33,416 bases of DNA from Candidatus Solibacter sp. (GCA_025358475.1 JANYJN010000618.1:1-33416), one strand, 5' to 3'. Numbered from the stretch's first letter, positions 1 to 9,107 are shown. Made by a program: numbers and translations. Notes: generated by a model from the sequence alone, not told the origin.

Positions 1-45
1 ACGCAGGCGAAGAGCAGGAAGCTGGCGAGAAAACACCAAAGAGCC

Positions 46-110
46 GCCGATGAACGCCGATAAACGCCGATAAACACGCATGGCTTATCGGCTTTCATCA
101 GCGTTAATCG
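46..110. repeat. Imperfect palindromic repeat with 10-bp tandem units
   Basis: Three tandem 10-bp units (GCCGATGAAC, GCCGATAAAC, GCCGATAAAC) fill 46-75. The stretch 48-73 is complementary to 85-110 at about 22 of 26 positions, with a 11-nt loop, so the element can form a long hairpin. It lies just downstream of the minus-strand TPR gene and could reduce read-through. Its form resembles short dispersed intergenic repeats seen in many bacterial genomes, but only one copy is in this window. No gene can be assigned to 1-156. Confidence 0.7.
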
Positions 111-156
111 TTGGCCAATAAAGATACTTTCGCGGCTTCTAGCGGGTCGCGAGTGG

Positions 157-2073
157 TTACTTGGTAAACGCATACCACCATCCGGCGCGGAAATCGTTAA
201 AGGTGGCCCGGCGCGAAGGGTTGCCGACGAGATACGCGCCACGAAGCAGGTTGAATGTCAGGTACGTGGATCGTGCGAGGGGAAGGCGGACCCCGGGACC
301 GGTCTCGACGAAATTGGCCCAATCCTGGCGTTTGGCGTCGATGGTGGCGTTGCCATTCCAGTGGAGTTGCAGCGGACCCGCATTATATCCGGCGCGGGAT
401 TGCGTGTAGAGGAGAAAATCGTGATTAAAACGGCTGATGTAGAGCGCATCCATGGAGGCGTCGGCGAACCAGGCGCTACCCTCGCGATGCAGCCCGCGCG
501 CGGTCGATAAGCCGGCGCGGTAGTCGGGCGACACGTGCCCCTTAAGGTAGGTGATGGCGCTGCCTGCCTCGCCCCAGGCGGTGATGCCATGCCAGGGCTG
601 GGTGGCCGCGCCGACGGCGAAGATGAAGGAGCTTTCGGAGAGATACAGCGGGCTCGTGGTGCCAATGGCGCCGCGGGTATCGCCCACAAAGCGCAGGCTG
701 ACGTAGGGGCGTACCGGAAAACCGAGGTTGACTTCGGTCTTGACCTGGCCGTAGCCGAACAAGTCGTGCCAGCGCGTGGAAAAGATGGGAAACAGCCAGG
801 CGGTGGTGCGGAAGCGCTGCGCGGCGGCATGGAGACTGTGGAAGCCCAGCTCGGCGTCGGCGGCGATGGTGGGGTCGGGACTGCGCCGCGCCAGGTCGAA
901 CCACCGAAACGCCATGGCGTCGCGGCGCAGGATGTTGTTGGTCCAGGCCAGCTTGCGCATGATGTCGAAATCGCCCGGGTCGCTCTCATGGGCGGCTTCG
1001 AGGTACTTGAGCGCATCCTTCATATATCCGGCCTTGAAGCTGCGCTCGGCCATGATTTTGGCGTCGATGGATTGGGCGGCGGCGTGCGGTCGGACCACCT
1101 GTGGCAAGCGCAGCACGGCGCGGACGCGGTTGGCGAGATCGTCATCCTTGCCGGAGAGCACGCGGTCGAACAACGGCATGGCGGCGAGTTTCTCGCCGCG
1201 CGCGTAGAGCAGGAAGCCCAGTTGGGTGGCGGAGAGCAGATCTTCGGGCGCGTTCTGGGTGAGGATGCGAAACTCGGGTTCGGCCTCGCTGTCGCGGCCC
1301 ATGCGCAGCAGCAGGAAGCCCAACTCGCGGCGGAGTTGGTGGTTGGCCGGGTCGAGCGCCAGCGCCTGGCGGAACTCGCCGACGAACGGGTAACGCGACG
1401 GTAGGAATTCGCGGGCCATCTCGGCGGCGCGCGCTTCGCCCCCCCGGGAGGCGGCGAGCAGCGCGGAGGTGGCGTCGGGGGTGCGCCCCATGGCCAGCCA
1501 GACGCGGCCCAGGTCCACCAGAACGGTGCGCCGGTCGGCGAGTAGGCGCCAGGCGACTTCGAAATGGGTGGCGGCCAGCGCCAATTCGTCTCGCTGTTCG
1601 GCCAGGGTGGCTAACTCGAAGTGACCGCTGAAGTTATCGCTGCCCAGCACGATGGCGCGCTGCCACCGGGCGATGCCGCTGGCGAGGGGGTCGTCGATAT
1701 TGTGGAAGGCCCGCTCGGCGGTGGCGTTGCCGGTGCGCCGCAGGCGGTCGAAGACGCGGCGCGCCTCGGCCTGCTGTTGGGTTTCATAACAGAGGAAGGC
1801 GTACTCCAGGGCGGCGGTGGCGTCGGCGGGGTCCAGGCGCAGGGCCTCACGAAACTGCTCGCGGGCCAGGGTAGGCTCGCCGATTTTGAGGAGGGTGTAG
1901 GCCAGGTCCTTGCGGATATCGGCGCGGGTTGGGGCGGCCTGAATGGCGGCGAGAAAGGCGGGCACGGCGACATCGTAATCGCGCGCGCGCAGGGCGGTAT
2001 AGGCGCGGTCGGCATCGCCCGGCTGGGCGGATGCCAGCACCGCCGCAACGGCGTAGAGGATGAGGACGCGCAT
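157..2073 (-). CDS. Exported TPR-repeat protein with probable C-terminal beta-barrel
   Basis: The 638-aa protein starts with a signal peptide (MRVLILYAVAAVLASAQ). Tetratricopeptide units follow from about residue 20 to 400: helical pairs rich in Ala/Leu/Arg with the A-x-x-x-A-L-x-L-D-P pattern, for example EALRLDPADATAALEYAF and QALALDPANHQLRRELG. The last 220 residues change character and show alternating aromatic/polar strands (YVSLRFVGDTRGA, SSFIFAVGAATQP) ending in WWYAFTK. That looks like an outer-membrane barrel, as in the BcsC/NfrA type of TPR-porin. The ATG is supported by AAGG about 5 nt upstream, and a weak -10 (TACTAT) lies near 2090-2095. The gene stands alone. A role in polysaccharide or polypeptide export is an inference from architecture only; no cellulose or similar biosynthesis gene is adjacent. 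Confidence 0.75.
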   Translation of the reverse strand: MRVLILYAVAAVLASAQPGDADRAYTALRARDYDVAVPAFLAAIQAAPTRADIRKDLAYTLLKIGEPTLAREQFREALRLDPADATAALEYAFLCYETQQQAEARRVFDRLRRTGNATAERAFHNIDDPLASGIARWQRAIVLGSDNFSGHFELATLAEQRDELALAATHFEVAWRLLADRRTVLVDLGRVWLAMGRTPDATSALLAASRGGEARAAEMAREFLPSRYPFVGEFRQALALDPANHQLRRELGFLLLRMGRDSEAEPEFRILTQNAPEDLLSATQLGFLLYARGEKLAAMPLFDRVLSGKDDDLANRVRAVLRLPQVVRPHAAAQSIDAKIMAERSFKAGYMKDALKYLEAAHESDPGDFDIMRKLAWTNNILRRDAMAFRWFDLARRSPDPTIAADAELGFHSLHAAAQRFRTTAWLFPIFSTRWHDLFGYGQVKTEVNLGFPVRPYVSLRFVGDTRGAIGTTSPLYLSESSFIFAVGAATQPWHGITAWGEAGSAITYLKGHVSPDYRAGLSTARGLHREGSAWFADASMDALYISRFNHDFLLYTQSRAGYNAGPLQLHWNGNATIDAKRQDWANFVETGPGVRLPLARSTYLTFNLLRGAYLVGNPSRRATFNDFRAGWWYAFTK

Positions 2074-2189
2074 ATTACCTTAGAGATAGATAGTAGTGCG
2101 GTGGTGCGGGGGAGGTTCTCAGGGAAATGTGGGGTTGGCTTAATCACTGACCGGTCGAGGCCTCATCGCGCAACGGCGGGCGGGCCTAC

Positions 2190-2345
2190 GCACCGTGTTC
2201 GGCAGGCCACTCCCGTGTGGGACCGGCGTCTGGTGGTCCGCTGCCGGAACAACCACATCAGCACCTTGCAGGGCGCCAGCAGGCCGACGGGGGCGTCGGC
2301 CGCGGACCAGGGGGTCCGCCTCACCAAGCTCCGAGGGCGCCACAT
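2190..2345. ncRNA. Candidate structured RNA region, strand unresolved
   Basis: No convincing gene fills 2074-2470, but this part is dense in secondary structure. GCCGACG at 2283-2289 pairs with CGTCGGC at 2294-2300 across a GGGG loop. GCGGACC at 2302-2308 pairs with GGTCCGC at 2313-2319 across AGGG. GTTCGGCAG at 2198-2206 pairs with CTGCCGGAAC at 2241-2250, one base bulged, with further pairing inside (GCCAC with GTGG). The motif TGGCGCCCT occurs twice on the minus strand. The GTGTTCG start followed by a stem is loosely reminiscent of 6S RNA, but I cannot align it and found no diagnostic SRP, RNase P or tmRNA motif. It may also be a dispersed repeat. Confidence 0.35.
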
Positions 2346-2403
2346 TTAGTCTGCGTGCCGCCTCAGTGTTTCATGGAATTTCCCGCGCCGCGGGTCCATC
2401 CCA

Positions 2404-2429
2404 ACAGACCACGCAAGGTAATGGTCTGT
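2404..2429. promoter_or_regulatory. 8-bp perfect inverted repeat upstream of addB
   Basis: ACAGACCA (2404-2411) and TGGTCTGT (2422-2429) are perfect complements around a 10-nt loop, 41 nt before the addB start. It could be a leader hairpin or an operator, or the 3' end of the hairpin-rich region before it. No T-run follows, so it is not an obvious terminator. Confidence 0.45.
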
Positions 2430-2470
2430 CCCACCTCTTCCACCGTTGGTGATAGCCTGGAATTCCCATC

Positions 2471-5400
2471 ATGGACCGCTATTGCGAGTTGCGCGCGCGG
2501 GCGGCGGAGTTCGTCGCCGAGTGGGCGCAGTGGGGCGCGGTGGTGGTGCTTGGACCGGTGCGCGCGGCCGCCGACGAAGTTGCCCTGGCGGCCTGCGGCG
2601 ACGCGCTGGTGGGCGTACACCGACTGTCATTCCGCGAACTGGTCGGGGAACTTTCAGCCGCGGAGCTGAACCGGCGCGCGCTGGTGCCGGTGGGCCGGAT
2701 TGTGCGCGAGGCGCTGGCCGCGCGCGTCACGCAGGAGGCAGTGGGCGCCGGCGGCTTGAGCTACTTCGGGCCGGTGGCGGGCTTCCCCGGATTTCCGCGG
2801 GCGCTGGCCCGCACCTTTGAAGAGCTGCGCCTCAACGCGGTACCGCTGGATCAACTCCGCGAGTGCGGGGAATCGGGGGCGGACCTGGCGCGGCTGCTGG
2901 GCGCCTATCAGGACGAGCTCGGGGCGCGCGGCTTCGCCGATCACGCCACGCGGGTGGAACTGGCTCACCTGGGAGCGCGGGAGCAGCTTGGCGACAAGGC
3001 CGTGGTGGCGCTCGATCTGGCGCCGCGAACGCGCGCGGAGCGCGACTTGCTCACCCTCATCCTGAATACGGCACGGGCCCACCTGGATCTGCGGCTGGGA
3101 GCGGGCGATGCGTTGCCGCAATCTCCGCTGCAGGCTTTGCCGTACGCGTCGCTGGAGTTTGTTCCGCAGGCTTCGCCGCAGTCTCCGCTGGAATCTTCGT
3201 CGCAGGCATCGCCGCAGTCTCCGCTGGAATTTGTGCCGCAGTCTCCGTCGCAGGCTCTACCGGACTCTTGGTCGCGGGCTTTGCCCGAAACGTCGCTGGA
3301 ATCGCTGCAGCGATACCTCTTCAGTAGCGAGGTGGTACCGGCGCGTGAGGAAGACGGCAGCGTCGAGATCTTTTCCACTTCGGGCGAGGCGTTAGAGTGC
3401 GTGGAAATTGCGCGGCGCATCGGCGCGGCGGTGGAGGGCGGCGTGCCCTTCGACCAGATCGCCATCGCGGTGCGGTCGCCGGAGCGCTACCAGCCGCTGG
3501 TGATGGAGGGATTGCGCCGCGCGGGAATTCCGGTGCACTGCACGAGGGGCGCGCGGCGGCCCGACGTCGCCGGGCGCAGCTTCCTCGCCTTGCTGCACTG
3601 CGCCGAAGAGCGCCTCTCCGCCACGCGTTTCGCGGAGTATCTCTCACTGGGCCAGATGCCCGAGGACGAGGAACCGCCCACACCCGCCGCCTGGGAACGC
3701 CTGCTGGTGGACGCCGCGGTGATCGGCGGTCCGGACCGCTGGGAAACACGGCTCGATGGCCTGCGCGAGGAGCTACACCACCGCTATGGGGAGGAGGAAG
3801 ACGAAGGCGAACGCGCGCGTCTGGAGCGGCGGATCGCGAGCGTGGAGAACCTGCGCGGCTTCGCCCTACCGGTGATTGGCCGCCTGGCCGCACTGCCCGA
3901 GCGAGCCACCTGGGGCGAATGGATTGCGGCGCTCGGCGATTTGGCCGAATTCACGCTGCGCGAGCCGGAGCGCGTCACGGCGCTGTTGGAGGAACTGGAG
4001 CCGATGTCGCCCATCGGTCCCGTGGGCCTGGCGCAAGTGCTGCTGGTGATGGGTCCGCGGCTGACCACGCTGGCCGTGGAGCCGCGGGACTCGCGCTACG
4101 GCAAAGTGTGGGTAGGCGGCATCACGGAAGCGCGCGGCATGGCGTTCCGCCGGGTGTTCGTGCCGGGTGTGAACGAGGGGTTGTTTCCGCGCCCTCCGGC
4201 GGAAGATCCGCTGCTGCTAGAGGCGCAGCGCGCGGCTTTGGGTTTCGAACCGGGCGTGGAACTGCGCGGCGCATTGCAAACGGACGATACCGAGCTGCTG
4301 CGCATCGCGGCGGCCTGCGCGAGCGAGCGATTCACGCTCTCGTTTTCGCGCCTGGATCTGTTGACCGGGCGCGAACGCGTGCCATCCTTCTACGCCTTCG
4401 CGGCGCATCGGGCGGCGGGCGGGGAGGAGATCGATGTGCGCGAATTCGAGGCGCGCGCCCGCTCCGCCACGCGCACGCGCATCGGCTGGCCGGCGCCGGC
4501 CGACCCCGCCAGTGCCATCGACGACGCGGAATTCGATCTGGCCACCTTGGCCCCGCTGGTGAAGGGTTCGGGGCAGTATCTGAAGAGTCTGCCGGGGCGC
4601 GCGGTGGCGTCCCTGCGGGCGCGCTGGATGCGCTGGCACCAATCGTGGAAGGCGGCCGATGGCCTGTTCATCGAGGAAATCGGCAGCCACGCGCTGAAGG
4701 CCTACCGGCTGACCGAGCGCCCGTGGTCGCCTACGCTGTTGCAGCAGTACGCGCGTTGTCCGTACCGTTTCGCGCTGCGCGGCATCTTCGGCCTGCGTCC
4801 GGCGGATCGCCCCACGGGCATACAGCGCATGGACCCGGCGGAGCGTGGGAATCTCTATCACGCGGTGCAGTTTGAACTCTTGGGAGATCTGGCCGCGGCC
4901 GGCCTGGCGCCGGTCAATGGCGGCAATCTCGCCAAAGCGCTGGAACGGCTCGACGCAATTTTGGAGGTGGAGGCGGCGCGCGCGGAGAGGGATCTGGCGC
5001 CCGCCATCCCGGCGATCTGGCGCGGCGAAGTACAGCAAGTGCATGCCGACCTGCGCGGCTGGCTGCAACAGAAAGCGGCCGTTGAAGCGGATTGGACGCC
5101 CGAATTCCACGAGCTGAGCTTCGGCCTGAAGAATCCGGCGGGCCGCGATCCCCGCAGCCGCCAGGAAGCCGTCACCATCAGCGGCGGCTTCCAACTGCAA
5201 GGCTCCATCGACCTGGTGGAGCGCCACACAAGCGGCATGGTGCGCGTGGTGGATCACAAGACCGGGCGCATTCCGGATCCGCGCCCGGAGACGGTGGGCA
5301 AGGGCGAAGTGCTGCAGCCCACGCTCTACGCGCTGGCCGCCGAAGCGATGCTGGGCGAGCCGGTTTCGGTTGGGCGCCTCTACTATGCCACCATCGCGCA

Positions 5401-5635
5401 GAACTACACGGCGATCGACGTCCCGCTGCACGAGTGGACGCGCCGCCGCGCGCTACACGTGCTGGAAGGGATTAATGGGGCCATCGTCAACGGGACACTC
5501 CCCGCCGCCCCGCGCGAAGGCGGCTGTAAGAACTGCGAGTACCTCCCCATCTGCGGCCCCTACGAAGAGGAGCGCGTGAAGGTAAAGTCGCAGGCCGGGC
5601 TGAAGGGATTGAAGGAAATGCGGGGGTGGCGATGA
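2471..5635 (+). CDS. addB: AddB-type PD-(D/E)XK nuclease/helicase-like repair subunit
   Basis: This 1054-aa protein is the probable AddB partner of the AddA-like helicase downstream; AddAB resects double-strand breaks before RecA loading. The C-terminal nuclease is clear: GSIDLVE and VVDHKTG (about residues 911-931) followed by the QxxxY motif LQPTLY. Four cysteines of the family's Fe-S cluster are visible: one in ARCPYRF (about 763) and three in CKNCEYLPIC (about 1018-1027). The N-terminus has no Walker A; LGPVRAAADEVA stands where a P-loop would be, so this subunit probably does not hydrolyse ATP there. A 12-residue tandem repeat interrupts residues 214-282. The ATG at 2471 has only a weak upstream GGA. 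The next gene follows after a 150-nt gap containing a strong hairpin. Confidence 0.85.
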   Translation: MDRYCELRARAAEFVAEWAQWGAVVVLGPVRAAADEVALAACGDALVGVHRLSFRELVGELSAAELNRRALVPVGRIVREALAARVTQEAVGAGGLSYFGPVAGFPGFPRALARTFEELRLNAVPLDQLRECGESGADLARLLGAYQDELGARGFADHATRVELAHLGAREQLGDKAVVALDLAPRTRAERDLLTLILNTARAHLDLRLGAGDALPQSPLQALPYASLEFVPQASPQSPLESSSQASPQSPLEFVPQSPSQALPDSWSRALPETSLESLQRYLFSSEVVPAREEDGSVEIFSTSGEALECVEIARRIGAAVEGGVPFDQIAIAVRSPERYQPLVMEGLRRAGIPVHCTRGARRPDVAGRSFLALLHCAEERLSATRFAEYLSLGQMPEDEEPPTPAAWERLLVDAAVIGGPDRWETRLDGLREELHHRYGEEEDEGERARLERRIASVENLRGFALPVIGRLAALPERATWGEWIAALGDLAEFTLREPERVTALLEELEPMSPIGPVGLAQVLLVMGPRLTTLAVEPRDSRYGKVWVGGITEARGMAFRRVFVPGVNEGLFPRPPAEDPLLLEAQRAALGFEPGVELRGALQTDDTELLRIAAACASERFTLSFSRLDLLTGRERVPSFYAFAAHRAAGGEEIDVREFEARARSATRTRIGWPAPADPASAIDDAEFDLATLAPLVKGSGQYLKSLPGRAVASLRARWMRWHQSWKAADGLFIEEIGSHALKAYRLTERPWSPTLLQQYARCPYRFALRGIFGLRPADRPTGIQRMDPAERGNLYHAVQFELLGDLAAAGLAPVNGGNLAKALERLDAILEVEAARAERDLAPAIPAIWRGEVQQVHADLRGWLQQKAAVEADWTPEFHELSFGLKNPAGRDPRSRQEAVTISGGFQLQGSIDLVERHTSGMVRVVDHKTGRIPDPRPETVGKGEVLQPTLYALAAEAMLGEPVSVGRLYYATIAQNYTAIDVPLHEWTRRRALHVLEGINGAIVNGTLPAAPREGGCKNCEYLPICGPYEEERVKVKSQAGLKGLKEMRGWR
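3110..3316 (+). repeat. 36-bp in-frame tandem repeat inside addB
   Basis: Six diverged units, the first 27 bp and the rest 36 bp, encode the 12-residue pattern SPQSPLEFVPQA. The units begin at 3110, 3137, 3173, 3209, 3245 and 3281. The third and fourth units are nearly identical over their first 22 bases, while the outer units are degraded, as expected for a minisatellite growing from the middle. The Pro/Ser/Gln-rich product should be an unstructured linker within the helicase-like part. Confidence 0.85.
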
Positions 5636-5692
5636 GGTGGCAAATCGTCAGGGAACCACTGCCTGGCCCCGCGAAGCGCATATTAAGCCGGA

Positions 5693-5728
5693 ATGCGACC
5701 ACACCGCGTCTCAGCGGTGAGGTCGCAT
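5693..5728 (+). promoter_or_regulatory. Strong hairpin between addB and addA
   Basis: ATGCGACC (5693-5700) and CACCGC (5702-5707) pair perfectly with GCGGTG (5714-5719) and GGTCGCAT (5721-5728), separated by one A-A mismatch and a GTCTCA loop. GCCGGAA (5687-5693) and a later TTCCGGC near 5740 could extend the structure. No T-run follows. The hairpin buries a possible upstream ATG of addA at 5727 and its GAGG, so it may attenuate addA expression or act as a processing site, or be a dispersed palindrome. Confidence 0.6.
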
Positions 5729-5786
5729 GCCCGTTTGGTTCCGGCTGCGCAGGGAAAGGGAGAGTCTCTCGGCCCGAGGTCTCCGC

Positions 5787-8700
5787 ATGACGCCGGTTCC
5801 GGTTTCCGATCTGGATCGCAGTTGGGTGGTGGAGGCCTCCGCCGGCACGGGGAAGACCACGGCGCTGGTGGACCGTATGGTGGAAGTTATCGCCGCTGGA
5901 ACGCCGGTGGAAACCATCGTGGCGGTCACCTTCACGCACGCCGCCGCCGGCAACATGAAACTGCGGGTACGCCACGAGCTGGAACGGCGGCGTGCGCGCG
6001 AGCTGGACGCCGATGTTCGCCGCCGTCTAGCCGAAGCGGCGCGCACCCTGGACCGCGCCTTCATCGGCACCATACACGCCTTCTGCGCGCAACTGCTGCG
6101 CTGCCGCCCGGTGGAGGCGCGCATCGATCCGGACTTTCAGGAACTGGCGCAGCCCGACGCGCTGCGCGTCTTCGCCCGCGTGTTCCGCCGTTGGACGGAG
6201 CAGCGTTTGTCCACGCCCAGCCCCGCCCTGTCCCGCGCCTTCGCACGCCTGGGGTGGCGCGCCGAGCGCGACGGCGGCGAGCCGCTGGACGAATTGCGCA
6301 AGGCCGCCTGGAACTTGGCGGAGTGGCGCGATTTCGACGCACCCTGGGCGCAGCGCCCCTTCGCCAGGGACGCCCACATGGCGGCCCTTATCGATAGCGC
6401 CGAGGCCACCCTGCGCATTCCGTCGAAGGGTGGCAGAGCGCTGGAGGACTTCCGCCCCTTGCGCGAATTCGTCCTCCGTGCGCAGCGCGCCCGCGAAGCC
6501 GGACGCGTGGACTCGGCGGTGGTGGAGAGCGAGTTGCTGCGCCTGCCCATCGAGATGCGTTGGGTGAGAGGCCGCGATGCCCTCTATGCCGGCTGGGAAG
6601 AGTTAAAGCTCGCCATCGAGGCCTTCCGCCAGCCGGCCGATGCCGATCTAGCCGCCGGTCTGCGCGAGGAGCTTTGGGAAGTGGTGGGCCTCTATCAGCA
6701 GGAAAAGCAGCGCGCCGGCCAGCTCGATTTCCTGGACCTTCTGCTGTGCGCCCGCGACCTGCTGCGCCACGACGGAGCGCGCGCCGATTTCGCGCGCCTC
6801 TACCAGCGCATCTTCGTCGACGAATTCCAGGACACCGACCCGCTGCAGGCCGAAATCCTGCTGCTGCTGGCCGCCCGGGACCCCGCCGAGCGCGATTGGC
6901 GCAAGGCGCGGCCGGCACCCGGCAAGCTGTACGTGGTGGGCGACCCCAAACAATCCATCTACCGATTCCGCCGCGCCGACGCCCGGCTGTTCCAGCGCAT
7001 CTGCCAGGGGCTGCGCGGCGATGGCGTGGGAACGCGCGAGTTGACTCGCAGTACGCGATCGACGCAGGCGATCCAGAGTTTCGTCAACGCCGCGTTCGAA
7101 CACAGCATGGAGAACTACCTGCCGCTGGAGGGCGGTGGGGAGGGCCCCGAAGATCAGCCCGGTATTGTCGCGCTGCCCATGCCATACCCCTACGGCACGC
7201 GCAATCTCTCTAACGTCAAGATCGACGCCTGCTCGCCCAACGCGGTGGCGGCCTTCATTGAATGGCTCTGCCAGCAGAGCGGCTGGAAGGTGCGCGACCG
7301 CGCGACCGGCACCTGGGTGGGCGTTCGTCCGGAGCACGTCTGCATCCTGTTCCGCCGCTTCACGAATTACGGCACCGATCTGACGCAGGAATATGTGCGC
7401 TGTCTGGAAGCGCGCGGGATCGCGCACCTGCTGGTGGGCTCGAAGAGCTTCCACCGGCGGGAAGAAGTGGGCACGCTGCGCACGGCCTTGCGCGCCATCG
7501 AGTGGCCGGACGATGAGCTGAGCGTTTTCGCCGTGCTGCGCGGCAGCCTGTTCGCGGTGCTGGACGATACGCTACTAAGGTTCAAGAACGCGTACGGCAG
7601 GTTCCACCCGATGATGGAGTTGGCCGAAGAGCCGCAACCCGCTGGCGCCCTGGAACTGGCCGCCGAGTTCGTTCCCATTCGCGAAGGCCTCCAACTGCTG
7701 AGGGAACTGCACCGCCGGCGCAATTACCGGCCCATCGCGGACACCATTAACGGCCTATTGGAAGCCACGCGGGCGCACGCCGGCTTCGCCTTCCGCAAAG
7801 GCGGCGAGAGGGTTCTGGCCAATGTCTACCGCCTGACCGACTTGGCGCGCAGCTTCGAAGCCAGCGGCGCGGCCACCTCTTTCCGCGCCTTCGTGGAATA
7901 CCTGGAGAGCGAGTACGCGGGCTCTGACACCAGCGAAGCGCCGGTGCTGGAGCGGGAGGGCGGCGGCGTGCAGTTGATGACGGTCCACAAGGCCAAGGGC
8001 CTGGAATTCCCGGTGGTGATTCTGGCCGACCTCACGGCGAAGCTCACCGGACCGCAGGGCGCGGACCGCACCAGCGACGCGGAACGGCGCCTGTGCGCGC
8101 AGCGCCTTCTGTGGTGCGCGCCTTGGGAACTGCTGGACGCTGCCGAGACCGAAGCCAAGGCGGACGAAGAGGAAGCGCTGCGCGTGGCCTATGTGGCCGC
8201 CACTCGGGCGCGCGACTTACTGGTGGTGGCGGCCATCGGCGAGGAGGAGCGCGCGGGCGGGTGGCTGAGCCCGCTGCACGATGCGCTCTATCCGGCGAAG
8301 GACGAATGGCGCATCGCGGCGGCGGCGCCCGGCTGTCCCCCGTTCGGCGCGAGCACTGTTTTGAACCGCCCGCCGGATCAAGAGGAGGAAGTCTCCGTCC
8401 GGCCGGGCCTGCACTCTCCCAAGGCGGGCGGGCACCAGGTGGTGTGGTTCGACCCGGCGGTACTCGGCCTGCACGCGGCGCCGACGGATGGCGTGGAGAA
8501 CGAAGACGTATTGAAGGGAACGCCTGAGCAGGCGGCAGAAGGGCTGCGCCTTTACCAGCAATGGCGCGAACGCCGCACGGCCCGCATCGCGCAAGGCAGC
8601 GTGCCGAGTTTCCGCACCAGCACGGCCGAAACGCTGGGACGCGCGGCGGGGGAGGCGGTTCGGGTGGAGACCATCACGCTTCCCTTTGCCCCGTGCCGTC

Positions 8701-9107
8701 CTGGCGGCCGGAAGTTCGGGCGCCTGGTACACGATATCTTGCAGCACGCGGGCGCCGGGGAGGATGTGGACGCGCTCGGCGTCATCTGGGGCCGCCGACA
8801 TGGCGCTGGCGAATTCGAGCGCACGGCGGCGGTGAAGGTAGCGCGCGCCGCGCTGGCGCATGACGCGATGGCGGTCCCGGCCGGCGCCCGGCGCTATCGC
8901 GAGCTCCCCGTGATGGTGCGCCTGGAAGACGGCACGCTGGTGGACGGGCGCATCGATTTCGCCTGGTCGGACGGAGAGAGCTGGACGGTGATCGATTACA
9001 AGACGGATCGCCAGGAGAAGCGGAACGTGGCGCAAGTGCAGGTGTACGCCCTGGCATTACAGCGCGCCACCGGGCTTCCCGTGCGCGGCATCGTGCTGGA
9101 AGTGTAG
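5787..9107 (+). CDS. addA: AddA-type UvrD-family helicase-nuclease
   Basis: This 1106-aa protein has the superfamily 1A helicase motifs in order: Walker A SAGTGKTT (about 18-25), motif II VDEFQDTD (about 344-351), motif III VVGDPKQSIYRFRRAD (about 383-398), motif V MTVHKAKGLEFP (731-742) and motif VI YVAATRARDLL (802-812). A RecB-like nuclease ends it: GRLVHDIL, VDGRIDF (about 1052) and VIDYKTD (about 1070). With the preceding AddB it should form the heterodimeric break-resection enzyme. I chose ATG 5787 because GAGG lies 7 nt upstream and homology-like sequence begins there. An in-frame ATG at 5727 would add 20 basic residues and lies inside a hairpin. The TAG stop touches a dispersed repeat at 9107. 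Confidence 0.88.
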   Translation: MTPVPVSDLDRSWVVEASAGTGKTTALVDRMVEVIAAGTPVETIVAVTFTHAAAGNMKLRVRHELERRRARELDADVRRRLAEAARTLDRAFIGTIHAFCAQLLRCRPVEARIDPDFQELAQPDALRVFARVFRRWTEQRLSTPSPALSRAFARLGWRAERDGGEPLDELRKAAWNLAEWRDFDAPWAQRPFARDAHMAALIDSAEATLRIPSKGGRALEDFRPLREFVLRAQRAREAGRVDSAVVESELLRLPIEMRWVRGRDALYAGWEELKLAIEAFRQPADADLAAGLREELWEVVGLYQQEKQRAGQLDFLDLLLCARDLLRHDGARADFARLYQRIFVDEFQDTDPLQAEILLLLAARDPAERDWRKARPAPGKLYVVGDPKQSIYRFRRADARLFQRICQGLRGDGVGTRELTRSTRSTQAIQSFVNAAFEHSMENYLPLEGGGEGPEDQPGIVALPMPYPYGTRNLSNVKIDACSPNAVAAFIEWLCQQSGWKVRDRATGTWVGVRPEHVCILFRRFTNYGTDLTQEYVRCLEARGIAHLLVGSKSFHRREEVGTLRTALRAIEWPDDELSVFAVLRGSLFAVLDDTLLRFKNAYGRFHPMMELAEEPQPAGALELAAEFVPIREGLQLLRELHRRRNYRPIADTINGLLEATRAHAGFAFRKGGERVLANVYRLTDLARSFEASGAATSFRAFVEYLESEYAGSDTSEAPVLEREGGGVQLMTVHKAKGLEFPVVILADLTAKLTGPQGADRTSDAERRLCAQRLLWCAPWELLDAAETEAKADEEEALRVAYVAATRARDLLVVAAIGEEERAGGWLSPLHDALYPAKDEWRIAAAAPGCPPFGASTVLNRPPDQEEEVSVRPGLHSPKAGGHQVVWFDPAVLGLHAAPTDGVENEDVLKGTPEQAAEGLRLYQQWRERRTARIAQGSVPSFRTSTAETLGRAAGEAVRVETITLPFAPCRPGGRKFGRLVHDILQHAGAGEDVDALGVIWGRRHGAGEFERTAAVKVARAALAHDAMAVPAGARRYRELPVMVRLEDGTLVDGRIDFAWSDGESWTVIDYKTDRQEKRNVAQVQVYALALQRATGLPVRGIVLEV

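Noticed and set aside
2140-2345. Minus-strand small frames of 60-67 codons in the hairpin-rich block
   Set aside because: No ribosome-binding site, Arg/Pro-rich composition and overlap of strong hairpins; structure is a better explanation.
3397-4875. 492-codon frame overlapping addB in another phase
   Set aside because: Arg/Gly-rich product with no motif; addB nuclease and Fe-S motifs lie in the main frame.
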